Shown here piece after piece: positions 21,230-32,796 of a DNA stretch of 64,000 nucleotides. Under the pieces are notes generated by a model that was not told the origin of the DNA, searched no databases, and was given only the letters and a program-made list of their open reading frames with translations. The translations under genes were made by a program, and so were the position numbers. The stretch's first letter is position 1, and each line of letters opens with the position of its first letter. Source of the stretch: Rutpela maculata (lineage: Eukaryota > Arthropoda > Insecta > Coleoptera > Cerambycidae); assembly GCA_936432065.2 (NCBI GenBank), contig OW386286.2, positions 265,069,987-265,133,986 on the forward strand. The letters are read 5' to 3'.

Positions 21230-22525
21230 TTTTCATCAAATAACTCAAAAGGTATTACTCTGAGCGAAAACATGCTAGAGACAAATTTGAAAGCTACTAA
21301 ATTGAGGAAGAATTTCGTTTTTCTCTAGTTTCTGTAGAGTTAATAGTTTCGGAGATTTAGAAGTATAAATGTGGCGTCCGAACGTTCATAAGACAAAGTA
21401 TTTAGTTTAAATGTTAAATATCTCAGAAACTATGGCACTTACGTCAAAACCGCTAACAACCCAAATTAAAGGATATTAATTAGGTTTTCAAATGATTTTT
21501 TGTCTATTTCTATAGCATAAAAAACAAAGAAGGTATGACAGAAACAATAATGTACTTTTTCATTTCTTTTTAATAAAAACGTCGCCATTTTGTTAATGTA
21601 AGTAGTCAGTAATTAAAAAAATATATCCCCATATACTGTTTTTCGTTAATATATGTGAGGCGGAAAGCAAAAAGGGACCTCTTGTCGGCAATTTCCGATT
21701 TTTAGTTATTGATATTAAATGAATTAAGCTCTAATTCTGATCAATTTGGTGCAAAAATCATGTCTCTATGATTTTTTTTGTTTAAGTTACTAGTGCATTT
21801 ATGAAAAGGGACCTCTTGTCGGTCCCATGTTATTTCTCCATAAGCGACAGGAGGTACCTTTTCCAGGGATGAACATTGACTGCTTTATCGATTATTTTAA
21901 GTGTTTCATCCAATTATATCGGTTTTGTAATCGATTACAACTTGTAAAGGACAAAATCCGAAAATCGATCATTTTGACCCAAACCACTAATTTCAACTGT
22001 AATGAAAAGTTGACATCGCCGACAAGAGGTTCCTTTTTGCTTTCCGCCTCACATATATAGCATGACCTAGATGCTCAAATTTTTTCGTCCGCTTGCAACG
22101 CTTGCTTTAGAAAAAAAAAAATTCATTTTAAACTGTAAAGGAATTTTGGAAAAAACGTAACATTCTTGTTTCTCTGTAAATATCTCAATAAATATAAGTT
22201 TTAGAGAAAATATAATGGATATCAAAAATGAAGCTTATAAACTGAGAATGAATTTATTATACACTTATGTAGGATTGATAGTTTCGAAGATATTTAATTT
22301 TATAGATGACATTCGACCGTTTTTAGGATGAACTATTTAGGTAAAATGTTGAATATCTCAGAAACTGTGACACTTCCATCAAAAATTGTAAGGAACAAAA
22401 TTGAAGATAATAATTAAGCAACCTTTAAAATGATCTTTTGTCTGTTTCTACATCACAAAAAATAAAGAAGTTATGACCGATTCAATGTGAGTTTTCACAT
22501 TTTTTTTAACAAAATGTCGCCTTAA
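21230..22525 (+). repeat. Diverged direct repeats inside the hAT element
   Basis: About 380 bp at 21230-21610 recurs at about 22150-22525 in the same orientation. Shared words include AATATCTCAGAAACT, ATTAATTAGG/ATAATTAAGC, TTTTTGTCTATTTCTA and AACGTCGCC/AATGTCGCC. The copies are separated by the TA-flanked MITE. Confidence 0.6.
21652..22055. mobile_element. TA-flanked MITE nested in the hAT element
   Basis: About 45-bp inverted ends, TATGTGAGGCGGAAAGCAAA and its inverse, bordered by TA on both sides. The motif AAGGGACCTCTTGTCGG occurs at the left end, again near 21806, and inverted at the right end. Confidence 0.75.
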
Positions 22526-23175
22526 GGGTAAGAGCAAGTATCTGGTCCACATAGAAACTGAAGACGATAGTATAGTAAAAGATTTACTACAATAATAACC
22601 CATAAAGAAAAATTATCATTACATAAGAAATTATTCCGAAATTTTACATATTTTTTATATCTAGATACTGTACTATAAGTGGTATTCTAATTTTTTGTCT
22701 ATTACCTATTTCAATTTGGTATCTTTCGAAGTACTCGTACTCGTTACTCATTTTTAGAAGAGTACTCTCCAAATTTTGCGAAAGTACTCATTTTTTAGAG
22801 TACTTAAAAAACAAGTACTCGTACTCAAGTTTTAACGAGTACTTTTTACAGGTACTTGTTGTGAATTACTCGTGAGTACTTTAGTGCGGTACTCTGCCCA
22901 GCTCTGTAACTAACTAACCACTTATTACTCTGGTTTAAATCGCGTTATTAGATCTCTGCGATTTTTAAAGCTTGAAATGTGTACTTTAAGATGCTTCAAG
23001 AGAATTTGCCTTTTAAGAAAATAAAATTTAAAAAAAACGCTCGAAAATTCGTGAAATTATGGGTAAAATAAACGTTAATAATTTTTATAAAAAAAAAATT
23101 AGCCTATCTAACCAGGAAACGTTTATAGCAGAACCTCAAAATAAGTAGATCTGAGGTAAAAAAAAATTGGAAATA

Positions 23176-24198
23176 CAACGTGATCTACCATGACATGCGG
23201 AAAATTTAACAGTAGGTTATCCCCACCGAAAGGAGTTGAAAAAATGAAAAATAAAAAAATGACCAAAAAAATTACATTATTTTTTTTTGTAGAAATGCGC
23301 CGCCAATGACTTTAACTAATCTGACGTAACGCGGTACAACCATATCACTTTATTAGACTTGGGATTGACACTATTAACAGCAAAGCTGGAGCTGGAGAAG
23401 TAACTTTTTGGTTTTAATCAAATCACACTACAAAAACAGCGAAATAAATCGAAAAGACATTGACCCTATGCTAGTGAACTCTGCAACAACAAGCAGATAT
23501 AAAAGATATTTACTTAAACCCGTCAATAACACGCCGATGTCCTGATTGTTCGACCGAAAGCAAAAAACGCGGCACTTTGACCGCACTCGCCGTCTTCACT
23601 TTTTATGCCAATTAAGGAAATGTATTTTTTTTATATATATTTCTTTAACGTCGGCCTATTTCCGCTACCAGGGCCTATCACTGACCCCAGGAGACGAGCT
23701 ACTCCCAACCTAGAAATTTTGCCGAACCCCTTCTCGTAAGAAAAGTAGGGATCTTTTACTTGCTAACATTTAATAGACAAGGGACCGCCTGCTTTACATC
23801 CCCTCCGAAGGATGATATATCCACTACGTAATCCTCGTCTTGAAATTACATAGCTTCCGCGTATACACTGATATACAAGCCGCTAGAAGGTGGGACGAGA
23901 TCGCTGTGTTTCCCAAGAAACTGCGCTGCACGTTGCTTCACTAGAGTATCGAGATACATACACAGTGATGGCGCATCTACGCTCGCCCCAGGAAATGTAA
24001 ACATATCCAATATATTCTTTCACAAATAAGTTCGTCGCTCCGTTACTGACCTGGTCAATAATAGTAGTGTATCGTTGTAAATTTTAACCATTTTTAATAT
24101 ACTAAATTACCTCGGGGCACTCTAAAATTTTGCAGGGGCTTTCCCACATTGAAGATTAGTACACCATTTTATTTTCCGCATATCATGGTAAATCACTA
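23176..24198 (+). mobile_element. Family 1 MITE-like element, copy 2
   Basis: Starts CAACGTGATCTACCATGACA and ends TATCATGGTAAATCAC, with TA at 23174-23175. Collinear with the copies at 29145-29683 and, inverted, 8551-18224. It retains the longer internal region with GACTTGGGATTGACA and TAACTTTTTGGTTTTA. A 5S-type SINE is inserted at 23624-23989. No coding capacity. Confidence 0.8.
23624..23989 (-). mobile_element. SINE of the 5S-derived family, full-length copy
   Basis: On the minus strand it starts GGGGCGAGCGTAGATGCG and ends in an A-rich tail. It is flanked by the perfect 10-bp duplication AGGAAATGTA (23614-23623 and 23990-23999). Its body matches 28721-29044: ATACACTGATATACAAGCCG, GGGACCGCCTGCTTTACATC and CGTCGGCCTATTTCCGCTAC. 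Its 5S-like head is less preserved, keeping mainly CTTGGGAAACACAGCG. Confidence 0.85.
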
Positions 24199-24340
24199 TA
24201 TTTTTCACGAAATATTGAAAAAGATCAAGTTTTTTCGGTAAATCGACTCAATGTTGATTATTTCTAAAATTTTTATCCTATTTAAAATATCGAAAGCATA
24301 TTAAAAATATTCACGTGGTACAGGGCCATGAGTCAAACTA

Positions 24341-25254
24341 CACTCAAAGAAAATGATAGGTAAATTCAACCAAAAAGAGCATATGAAATCGCGCCTATCT
24401 AGTTTCATAGTTAAATCAATCAGAAAAGAATAGTCATACAACTTTATTTGTTTTCGTAAACAAATAGTAGTTTAATAATCATATCTTCTTGTAACAAATT
24501 AAATAGTACAATGACATTTTTTTATGTTCACTAACCATTTTCAATTTGGTCTACAATTAAATAGTACAACGACTTTGTTTTTTGTTCACCAACTAATTTT
24601 TAGGTTGATCTACACTTTATTGTATGATGAAGTTGTTTTGGTTAGCCAAAATCTCAGTATTGAGACATCAGACCACCCAAACCAAAGATTAGAGATCGTT
24701 TATAAGATTCATCCAAATATATCCGATGGTCCCTGAGAGAATTTGAACATTGCAATCATGTTATTAATTTTCTATAAATTCATAAGAGTATAAGATAATG
24801 CATGATTGATTATTGTCAGTGATTTGTATGTGGCGTCATCTGGGAATAATTTCTGTAATAGACTACGTGGTAAGCAAGAAAATTTTATGGTAATTCTTTT
24901 AGAACTTCTAGAAGACGACAATAATATTGGTTTGTCTACCAAGTACAATAATACAGCGAACTAATACTGGGTTAGAATTACAATTCGATAATAGTTAAAA
25001 ATAAAATATACTATTATCTAATTTAATTTGAAAGAATTCAACAAACTAATAGTCAGACGAACAAAATAATAGTCTTATTCATCTATTTTTTAAGTTAATG
25101 TTTGTTTTGTTGTACGACAACTTTTTATTAATTAAAATAACAATCACCTCTTGTTTAAAAATACCATCAATATAGTTTGGTTTAACAAAATTAACGATAT
25201 TGTTAGTTAACCATTTTTTTTTTGTTGAATTTACCCATACTATTTCTTTGAGTG
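24341..25254. mobile_element. TA-flanked element with CACTCAAAGAAA ends
   Basis: About 35-bp inverted ends (CACTCAAAGAAA, then TAAATTCAAC) are bordered by TA at 24339-24340 and 25255-25256. Near the left end, AAATTAAATAGTACAA..GAC followed by TTTT..GTTCAC is repeated twice. No transposase. The ends resemble those at 42557 and 60886. Confidence 0.75.
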
Positions 25255-25446
25255 TATAATGCCTGAATAATAGAAAGAGATAAAAAGTACATTTTCGCGG
25301 CAAGCAGTACGCATCACCTACCTCGCACGCTGTGTGTGTCCGCAGAGCATTGTAAAAGTAGTTTGGGCACTTTTCCATAGATCATCTTATAATGCTACGT
25401 ACAATATCACGTTTTCTTGGCTTCTGTTTAAATTTTTATTTGAATA

Positions 25447-25677
25447 CTAGCTGACCCAGCAAACGTTGTTTTGCCATATAAATTATAAATTTTTGTCCAA
25501 AAAATAAAAAGAAAATTTCTGGATAGGGCCACCCTTATCACCTAGGGGTGTAAAAAATAGCCTACGACCTATTCTCAGACCTACCAAATATACACCAAAA
25601 ATTTCATAAAAATCGGTCAAGCCGTTTCGGAGGAGTTCGATAACAAACACCGTGACACGAGATTTTTATATATTAGA
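25447..25677 (-). mobile_element. Mini-Helitron, 231 bp
   Basis: On the minus strand it starts TCTAATATATAAAAATC and ends GCTGGGTCAGCTAG, inserted between A and T: the TC...CTAG, A/T-target signature of Helitrons. The body includes ACGGCTTGACCGATTTTTAT, a phrase common in insect Helitrons. Nonautonomous. Confidence 0.85.
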
Positions 25678-26118
25678 TTTAAATAGTGTTTTTAATTGAA
25701 TAGTGTTTTGAATTATTTTATTGCTTGATGGAAGTACCTGTGGAATGGAACAGCCATTTTGAATTACCTTTCATTGACATCACAATCTGTTTCACCGCCT
25801 TCGAAAACCCCTTACATGTCAATTTGAATCAAATTGCTTTAAGATTTCTCAACTTATAATAATTTTGTCGAGAATTTTGTTAAAAAAATAAGTTTTTTCT
25901 GTTTAAATAATTGATAAACAATTTCCTCACGATTATATGATTATAACTTTTTATTTTAAGCTATGTAAAAGTGATATCAAAAGGTTTTAGAAAAATCGAA
26001 TCTAATTATTCCGAAATAATGCCTCTATTAACTCCACCATTTGGTTTTATTTTCAACAAAATCAGTAAAATCACTGGTAACTAAAATTTATTAAAAAAAA
26101 ACAAGATAAAAACGCCGG
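25678..26118. other. Intergenic stretch, no gene seen
   Basis: AT-rich, no open frame of note and no paired repeats. Confidence 0.5.
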
Positions 26119-26833
26119 TACTCTTCGCCAATTTACTGAGCTTTTTATATAATTGTTACATATTCTATAGGATACTCTTCGCAGTTTTCTTGTAAATAAT
26201 GTTAGTTTTTAGACAGCCTGAATTTTGCGATACCAACTTTGTTGTGAAAAAAAAAATATATGAAAAGAAATTGAAAAAAAAACATCCAACCTGTCCGGGA
26301 TTCGAACACAAGACCTTTGGATTGCCAGAAAAAACTTTAGCCACTGCACCATTACAGATTACTACAAAAATTTAATGTCTGTAATATATATCTTTCTAGA
26401 ATCATATTTCAACGCATTTGATATATTATTATAAAATATGTATTAGTAAAATGCATAAACAAAAAAAATATAGGGATAACATTTCGCAAGATTTCTATTT
26501 TAGTGCAGGTGACAAAAATTAAGATTAAAAAATTTTAGTTAAACGATTAATAACTTTCTTATTTAGTGATTGATTTTTTTCAAAGACAATAGGGTTCTTC
26601 CTCTAGCTAACACTAACTTATTTTCCAAATTTCAATACAATCGGACTTTTCTTTCTGAAGTTATCGTGCTTACCAGAAACGTGACGGACGGACACACAGA
26701 CGGACATTTTGAAAGTTTTTCAGAATTCGTTCACTAACACAATGATATGCACATTTTTTCTCTACGAGCGATATTTCCGGTTTTAGAAATGTGCCGATCA
26801 AATGCAATATACTCTTCGTTTTTGCGAAGAGTA
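26119..26833 (-). mobile_element. Hairpin-ended repeat with tRNA-like segment, copy A
   Basis: Inverse of the copy at 35458-36268 over its whole length. On the minus strand it begins with a hairpin (TACTCTTCG, loop, CGAAGAGTA). It continues through a CCGTCTGTCCGTC-type tract and a GAAATT.AATACAATCGGA segment to a tRNA-like stretch, and ends TTGGCGAAGAGTA. No protein is encoded. Class uncertain. Confidence 0.6.
26285..26370 (-). other. tRNA-like segment (A and B box) in copy A
   Basis: The minus strand contains TGGTGCAGTGGCTAAAG, fitting a Pol III A box, and GTGTTCGAATCCC, fitting a B box, about 35 nt apart. I cannot fold a clean anticodon arm, so this is a tRNA-derived promoter or tRNA relic rather than a gene. 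Confidence 0.55.
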
Positions 26834-27551
26834 TAATAATACTATAGAACTGAGACCACCCAAAATTCAGCAACAATTAAAAACTTCTTACATGAACAAT
26901 GTAAGCCAAATGAGCGATAAAATCGCAATAACTAATGAAATTAATATTAGATCCGGTTGATAACTTTATAAAGAGGTTTGTAATTAATAGAGCGAGACTT
27001 AACGCCACATAAGTCAATATTACATATTAACACCACAGCGGGCACACTATATTACAGTAATATATGCATATGCGTTGGCAGAAATGAATTTATTCCAACA
27101 TTAAATATTCGTGTTAGTAAAAGTTGGTTTCTGATATTCTGTAATTATTATTTAAAAGGATACTTAGAAGCTTATTTATTACATTCGGTGCAGTTAATTT
27201 CTGACAATGTGTAACTATTTATTTTATTAATTTATAAGCACAAGTATTGATGCAATTGCGAAATAAAAATATACTGAGCAGGGAAATTATTGCTTAATAT
27301 GGCATGCGCGCAGAAATGTAATACCGATAAAATTAGATTCTCTCTTTTTTAAATAACAGTTTTGATTATTAATATCGTTGAAATATGTTCTATTTGGGCA
27401 TAAAATTGAATTTGAAACAGTGAAATAAATAAATAGTTCCGAGAATAACAGAGGCAGATGTAAAACAGCTTTATATGAATTTTAAGAGAAATTAGTAATT
27501 TGAATAATTTTACTTACAACTGAGCCTTATCTCCTCGAATTCCAGCGGCGT
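26834..27551. other. Intergenic stretch, no gene seen
   Basis: AT-rich; no coding sequence, paired ends or simple repeats worth noting. Confidence 0.5.
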
Positions 27552-28373
27552 ACAGTGGGGCAAATAGCTCATTTTTTGGACAAACGATAATTCCCAAGCC
27601 TGGAATTAACGAAACTTATTTTTTTTTTAAACTATTCATTATAAAATTGCCTTTAATTCTATCGAGCCCGAATTTTGAAATTTCAATATCGCGGACATAA
27701 ATTTTGAAAGTAAATTAAAGTTTTATCAAAAGATTGTTTAAAATTATAAAAAATTGTTACTTGGGGGATTTTTTTGGTTTCTAATCTCATTTCTGATCCC
27801 CGAATTTTGCGATTCAAAAAACCAAGATAGCGGATCCAATATGGCGGCTATAATATTTTTTTAAATGAAATGTACATGCACAAACTGTTAAAAATTGTTA
27901 CTTAGGACTTTTACGGGTTTCTGATGGAGAATCTGAAATCTAAATTACGTAATATCGTAATCCAAAATGGCGAATCCAATATGGCGGCCATATTTTTTTA
28001 ATTGACGCAAATTGTTAAAAATTGTTACTTAGGGGTTTTAGAGATTGCTGATCATGAATCTGAAGTCCAAATTACGTAATATCGAAATCCAAGATGTCGG
28101 ATCCAATATGGCGGCCATAATATTTTTTAAATTGATAAAATTTGTTACTTAGGGCTTTTAAGGGTTTCTGACCATGAATATGAGGTCTAAATTATGTAAT
28201 ATCGTAATCCAAGATGGCGGATTCAATATGGCGGATCCAATATGGCGACCATAATATTTGTAATAATATTAAAGGCAATTTTATAATGAATAGTTTTAAA
28301 AAAAATTAAGTTTCATTAATTCCAGGCTTGGGAATTATCGTTTGTCCAAAAAATGAGCTATTTGCCCCACTGT
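27552..28373. mobile_element. 822-bp TIR element with internal tandem repeats
   Basis: TIRs of about 105 bp start ACAGTGGGGCAAATAGCTCA. The flanking GCGGCGT at 27545-27551 and 28374-28380 is a perfect 7-bp duplication (8 bp if the ends are drawn one base inside with a mismatch). The interior consists of tandem repeats. No coding capacity. hAT- or P-like by the size of the duplication. Confidence 0.8.
27750..28262 (+). repeat. Four tandem repeats of about 120-140 bp
   Basis: Units start near 27750, 27891, 28017 and 28137 with AAATTGTTACTT. They run through a TTTCTGAT.ATGAATCTGA segment to AATATCGTAATCCAAGATGG and GGATCCAATATGGCGGC. At least five exact ATGGCGG words occur. Confidence 0.75.
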
Positions 28374-28720
28374 GCGGCGTTAAAGCAATGATTTGAACAG
28401 ATGAACTCCGCAACATAAACAAATCAACATATTAGGTAAGCTGTCACTTTACGCCTTTACGAAATCGCTTTTTGACATTGTAATCTAAATTATGAATCAT
28501 TGTTATATTTTATATTAATGTTCGTTGAACCAGTTTATAATAATGACAAATAGTTGAAAATAATCTTGCACCTTCACACGTGCTTAAAACTACTAATTAA
28601 GATAGACGCCCAAAAAACAATAATGGGTCGTGTGGTGACATCACGCGCCCATCGGAGATACTCGCAAAACTAGGCAATAACTCAAAAAGGTTCAAATAGT
28701 TTGAATTTAAATTATTATTT

Positions 28721-29044
28721 GGGGCGGGCGTAGAGGCGACTTCAATGTGAATATCAGTCGGGCGCGGTTAGTACTTGGATGGGTGACCCACCTATCTTGG
28801 GAAATACAGCGTTCTCGTCCCACCTTCCAGCGGCTTGTATATCAGTGTATACGCGGAAGCTACGTAATTTCAGACGAGAATTACGTAGTGGATATACCAT
28901 CCTTCGGAGAGGATGTAAAGCAGGCGGTCCCTTGTCTATTAAATCTTAGGCAAGTAAAAGATCCCTATTCTTCTTAAGGGAAGAGGCGTCGGTGATAGGC
29001 TCTGGTAGCGGAAATAGGCCGACGTTAAATAAATAGATAAAAAA
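28721..29044 (+). mobile_element. SINE with 5S rRNA-like head, full-length copy
   Basis: Starts GGGGCGGGCGTAGAGGCG and ends in an A-rich tail. It is flanked by a perfect 12-bp duplication AAATTATTATTT (28709-28720 and 29045-29056). Positions 28756-28790 contain GTCGGGCGCGGTTAGTACTT followed by GGATGGGTGACC, which matches the 3' half of eukaryotic 5S rRNA including the C-box of its internal Pol III promoter. This is a 5S-derived SINE (SINE3-like). The small open frame it contains is not a gene. Other copies: 23624-23989 and 40946-41093. Confidence 0.9.
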
Positions 29045-29144
29045 AAATTATTATTTATTAATTACTGAATGTCTAAACAAATTATATTATGATGTGTGAT
29101 GATGGTGTTAGATATGTTCAAATGTAAACCATCTGATAAAAATA

Positions 29145-29683
29145 CAGGGTGATTTACCATGACCGCGGAAAATTTAGCAGTAGGTTGTCTCCACCGAAAG
29201 GAGTTAAAAAAATTAAAAATTAAAAAAATATGACCAAAAAAATTTCCTTATTTTTTTATAGACACGACTTTAACCAATCTGACGTAACGCGGTACTTTGT
29301 TAGTGAACTCTACAACAACATGTAGATATTTTACTTAAACCCGTCGATAACACAAAAACACCAAACTTCGGCGGTACTTTGTACCTGCCGGTGTCCTGAT
29401 TGTTCGACCGAAAGCAAAGAACGTGGCACTTTGACAGCACGCGCCTGCTTAACTTTTTATGCCAATTAAGGAAATATAAATATCTTCGATATATTCTTTC
29501 ACAAGTAAGTTCATTGCCCTATCATACTGACCACAGACAAGTAACACTAGCCTATATTTGCAAGTTTTAATGCAACAAAAATTTCTAAATTACCTCGGAT
29601 TACTCTAAAATTTTGCAGGGACTTTCCCACATAGAAGACTAGTACACCATTTTATTTTCCGCATGTCGTGGTAAATCACGCTG
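29145..29683 (+). mobile_element. Family 1 MITE-like element, copy 3 (compact)
   Basis: Starts CAGGGTGATTTACCATGACC and ends CGTGGTAAATCACGCTG, with TA on both sides (29143-29144 and 29684-29685). Uninterrupted, 539 bp. It lacks the internal block present in copies 1 and 2, so it is a deletion derivative. Best-preserved termini of the family here. Confidence 0.9.
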
Positions 29684-29685
29684 TA

Positions 29686-30363
29686 TATTTATGTGTAGAA
29701 CTGACACTTCTATATATCCAATTGCTCATAAAAATATTTAAACAGTTTTCCAATCACTCAGTAGTTAAAAAGGCTTTAAAATTCTTAAAGAACTCTCAAG
29801 CTACCTACAAAACTAAAAGCCTTCTTGGGACTCGTGCCTTCTAATTGACCACCTTATACTGTGTGCCACGTCTGACATCATCACGTCAGCTCTCACGGTT
29901 GCCTATTGGGTGTACGGTCTCATCAAAGCTTTTTCTCCTCTAATTCTTAAAAGAACTTTGATTAACTATGATTTATCGCAAGGAAATATATTAATAATCA
30001 TTATTAGGATATTACCTCTGTTTGAAACACTTCATTTCTTTAAAATGTACTTCTCGTACTATTAGGCGGGGACGTAAATTTATGCTCACTGTGAATAAAG
30101 AAATATTTTTGTTTGTCATGAATTTTTGTTTACGTGAAAATATTCTCATTATGCTTTGTTAAACTATTTCCGCGCAGCATCAAAAAATGAAGGATACCGT
30201 GGTAATATTTTTCATTTCATATGTGGAATTTGTCTGCGAAAGCTTACATAACATCATAACGAATTTCAAGATAAAAAATTATCTACAGATTCCCTGGGCA
30301 CAACAAGCTAAGAGTTGTTCATGTGTATTAATATATCATGATAAAGCATATATAGATGGTAAC
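29686..30363. other. Intergenic stretch, no gene seen
   Basis: No recognised coding sequence or repeat. The segment 29730-29860 could be a LINE 3' remnant but carries no motif I can name. Confidence 0.4.
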
Positions 30364-30605
30364 CAGACCTGTAGCTAGAAAGTGCTTTCAGGGCGGGCCT
30401 GTAAAAAAGTCCGAAACAGTTTTTGATGAGCGGGGGGACCAAAAAAAACTTTTTAATCCGAAAAAATTAAAAAAATTTTACCCAATCTCTTTCAAAATAT
30501 TAAAAAGACAGTTAAAATTGCCCCCATTACGATCACCCTAGGTCGGGCGAAACTTATTCCAGGACGGGCATTGCCCGTCCTGGCTCCCCCCTAGCTACAG
30601 GCCTG
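30364..30605. mobile_element. 242-bp hAT MITE
   Basis: Ends CAGACCTGTAGCTAG and CTAGCTACAGGCCTG, with a perfect 8-bp duplication ATGGTAAC (30356-30363 and 30606-30613). Inside the right end, 30559-30583 is a near-perfect palindrome (CCAGGACGGGCA, one base, inverse). Confidence 0.9.
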
Positions 30606-30689
30606 ATGGTAACATTTTAAAATCGCTCACATATTACTTCATTATTGTCAATGTACGTACATACACACATAGTACCACGCCTCAAATGG

Positions 30690-31000
30690 AAAAAATGTCT
30701 AATAAACGCGTGCTAGTTTCTGGACTGCTTCGGGGCTCCATTTTGGAGTCTCTACTATTTAATATTTACGCCGCAGATCTACTACAAGCTATAAAATACT
30801 GCTCTATATATACGCTGATGACATTCAACTTTAACTTTCGACATCTTCTATTCTGAGGAGGAAAAACGTAAAATAATTTAAGAATTAATTGAAGTAAAAA
30901 AATAGACTCTGAGAAATTTGTTATTAAATTCAAATAAAAGCAAAAATATTGTAATTGGCACTTCAAATAAATTAAAACATCTATTTACAGATGTTTCTGG
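30690..31000 (+). pseudogene. LINE reverse transcriptase fragment
   Basis: Plus-strand frames encode LLRGSILESLLFNIYAADLL (a degraded GVPQGSILGPLLF block), then after a frameshift YADDIQL, the catalytic YxDD box. Further on comes RNLLLNSNKSKNIVIG, the usual NxLxLNxxKS element behind it. Substitutions in the first block and frameshifts show it is dead. Probably CR1/Jockey-like. No endonuclease domain or 3' tail is visible. Confidence 0.75.
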
Positions 31001-31589
31001 TCATTTAAATAAATTTCAGAAGTGTTCTTGACAAAGATACTAAACTACTATGAGTTTTCAGTTTTGTCAACTATTGTGATTATGTTTATGGACCCTGTTC
31101 AAACTCTTTATTTACTATGAATATCTTAATTTACTATCATGTTACACCGAATATTAAAGTCATACAGCTGTTAAAACCAAATTATAAGTGATTGGTCCAC
31201 TTCACTCATCCCCAAACAATGTAATGGTATTAGAAAATACCTATATATCTATTTGACAAAATTCTTATGAGAAATACTGTAGACAACCCAAATTTCAATT
31301 TTAATCTAAATCTATTTCAAATACCGGTCGACCGGAACACTATTGTCCCTTTGGCTAACTTAACCCCAAAGCAAAAATAAAATCGTATCTGTTATAATTG
31401 CTCAACGAGCAACCAAATGCTACAGATTTTGGTGTCAATCGCTGGGTGGAGGCACTGATTTAATTTCTCAGTCAGACTACCGCTAGTAGTGTACTGCTAT
31501 GTAAATAAACATTAGGTGATTAAGTCAAAATTGTAACCTGCGGACTTTTATCTGTATAATTGTTCTATCAGATCTGATCAGATGTTCCA
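31001..31589. other. Intergenic stretch, no gene seen
   Basis: No open frame with recognisable motif; no paired ends found. Confidence 0.45.
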
Positions 31590-32553
31590 TTTTCTGTTTT
31601 TACATTTTTTGTTCATTTATTCTTGCAAAAATCAAATGAGAGTTTAGATTATAGATAAAATTGGTAGCCAAGTGTCTCGTAATTTTGAAAATAATGTGAG
31701 TTTTCATAGAAGAAAAGATATAAAGTGTTTTAAAACTTTCTAGTTCCATAATTGATATTAGAATAAAGTTTTCCCTTTTGGTAGCTGTCAAAATTTCTGT
31801 CAGTTTAATGAAAATGCCATTTAATAACACAGATCTAAAAAAAAGGTCTTGTCCTAAGGTTTCCATCTAACTTTTTTGAAGTATTCTGGCGCACTGAAGC
31901 TAATTTTGGACAAAACATTTTTCTATCGTATCAGTTTTCCTGTACCATCCCTTTCATCTCTTAAAAATGGCAAAAGAAAGGTCCTGTCCTAAGGTTCTCA
32001 TCTAACTTTTCTGAAGTGTTTTGACGCGCTGAAGCCAATTTTGGACCCAAATTTTTTTTCTGTCGGGTCAGTTTCCCTATACTACCGCCCCTTTATCTCC
32101 TACATTTTTTTTTTTTTTAGGCAAAATTGGTTTCAGTGTGTCAAAATACTTCAGAGAAGTTAGATCAGAACCTTAGGACAAACAAGACCTCATTTTGCCT
32201 TTTTTTTGGGACAGAAGGGGGTGTTAGAAGGAAACTGACACTAGATTTTTTTGTTCAAAATTGGCTTCAACGCGTCAAAATACTTCAGAAAAGTTAGATG
32301 AGAACCTTGGGATTCCTTTTTTTTTGTAGATCAGTGTTATTAAATGACATTTTCATTAAATTGACAGAAATTTTGACAGCTGCCAAAAGTAAAAACTTTA
32401 TTTTAATATCAATTATCAAACTAGAAACTTTTCAAACGTTTTATATCTCTTCTTCCATGTAAACACATTATTTTCAAAATTACGAGACATACTTGTAAAT
32501 TTTTAGATTTGACAGCGATATTGGCAGCTGTCAAGAATAAAAAATAGGAAATG
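31590..32553. repeat. Foldback element, arms about 450 bp
   Basis: 31620-32080 is the imperfect inverse of 32115-32545. Shared words include TCTCGTAATTTTGAAAATAA, TTTAATGAAAATG and CTAAGGTT(C/T)(T/C)CATCTAACTTT. Within each arm a unit of about 125 bp starting GGTC(T/C)TGTCCTAAGGTT is tandemly repeated. No coding capacity and no target duplication found. Confidence 0.7.
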
Positions 32554-32796
32554 AAAAATCTACTTTGGCAGATCGATTATGTATTTGTAAAGTAAATATT
32601 TAAAACTAAAATTGTGCGAATCTTTATATATTTGTGACCTGTCGACTGATTTTAATTGAAAAAAAATTTAGTAAAAATTCAATTTTAGATCAAAATTATA
32701 AAAAATTATATCTAAAAATAAAAAATCGGGCCTGATAGATTGATATAGAATTTCAAAACAAACATTTAAAAAATAAAGTTTCTGATAACTTTAACT

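Larger units (their letters stand above)
20408..22906. mobile_element. Nonautonomous hAT element, 2.5 kb
   Basis: The ends are CAGAGCTGGGCAGTACTC and its near-exact inverse, with a perfect 8-bp duplication TAACTAAC (20400-20407 and 22907-22914), diagnostic of hAT. Both subterminal zones (20420-20545 and 22725-22895) are packed with AGTAC/GTACT words, likely transposase-binding sites. The interior has no transposase. It holds two nested MITEs and a diverged direct repeat. CAGAGCTGGG termini are typical of Buster-like hAT elements. Confidence 0.9.

Noticed and set aside
28747..28977. 76-aa frame over the 5S-like SINE
   Set aside because: Coincides with the SINE body and 5S-like promoter; not a protein gene.
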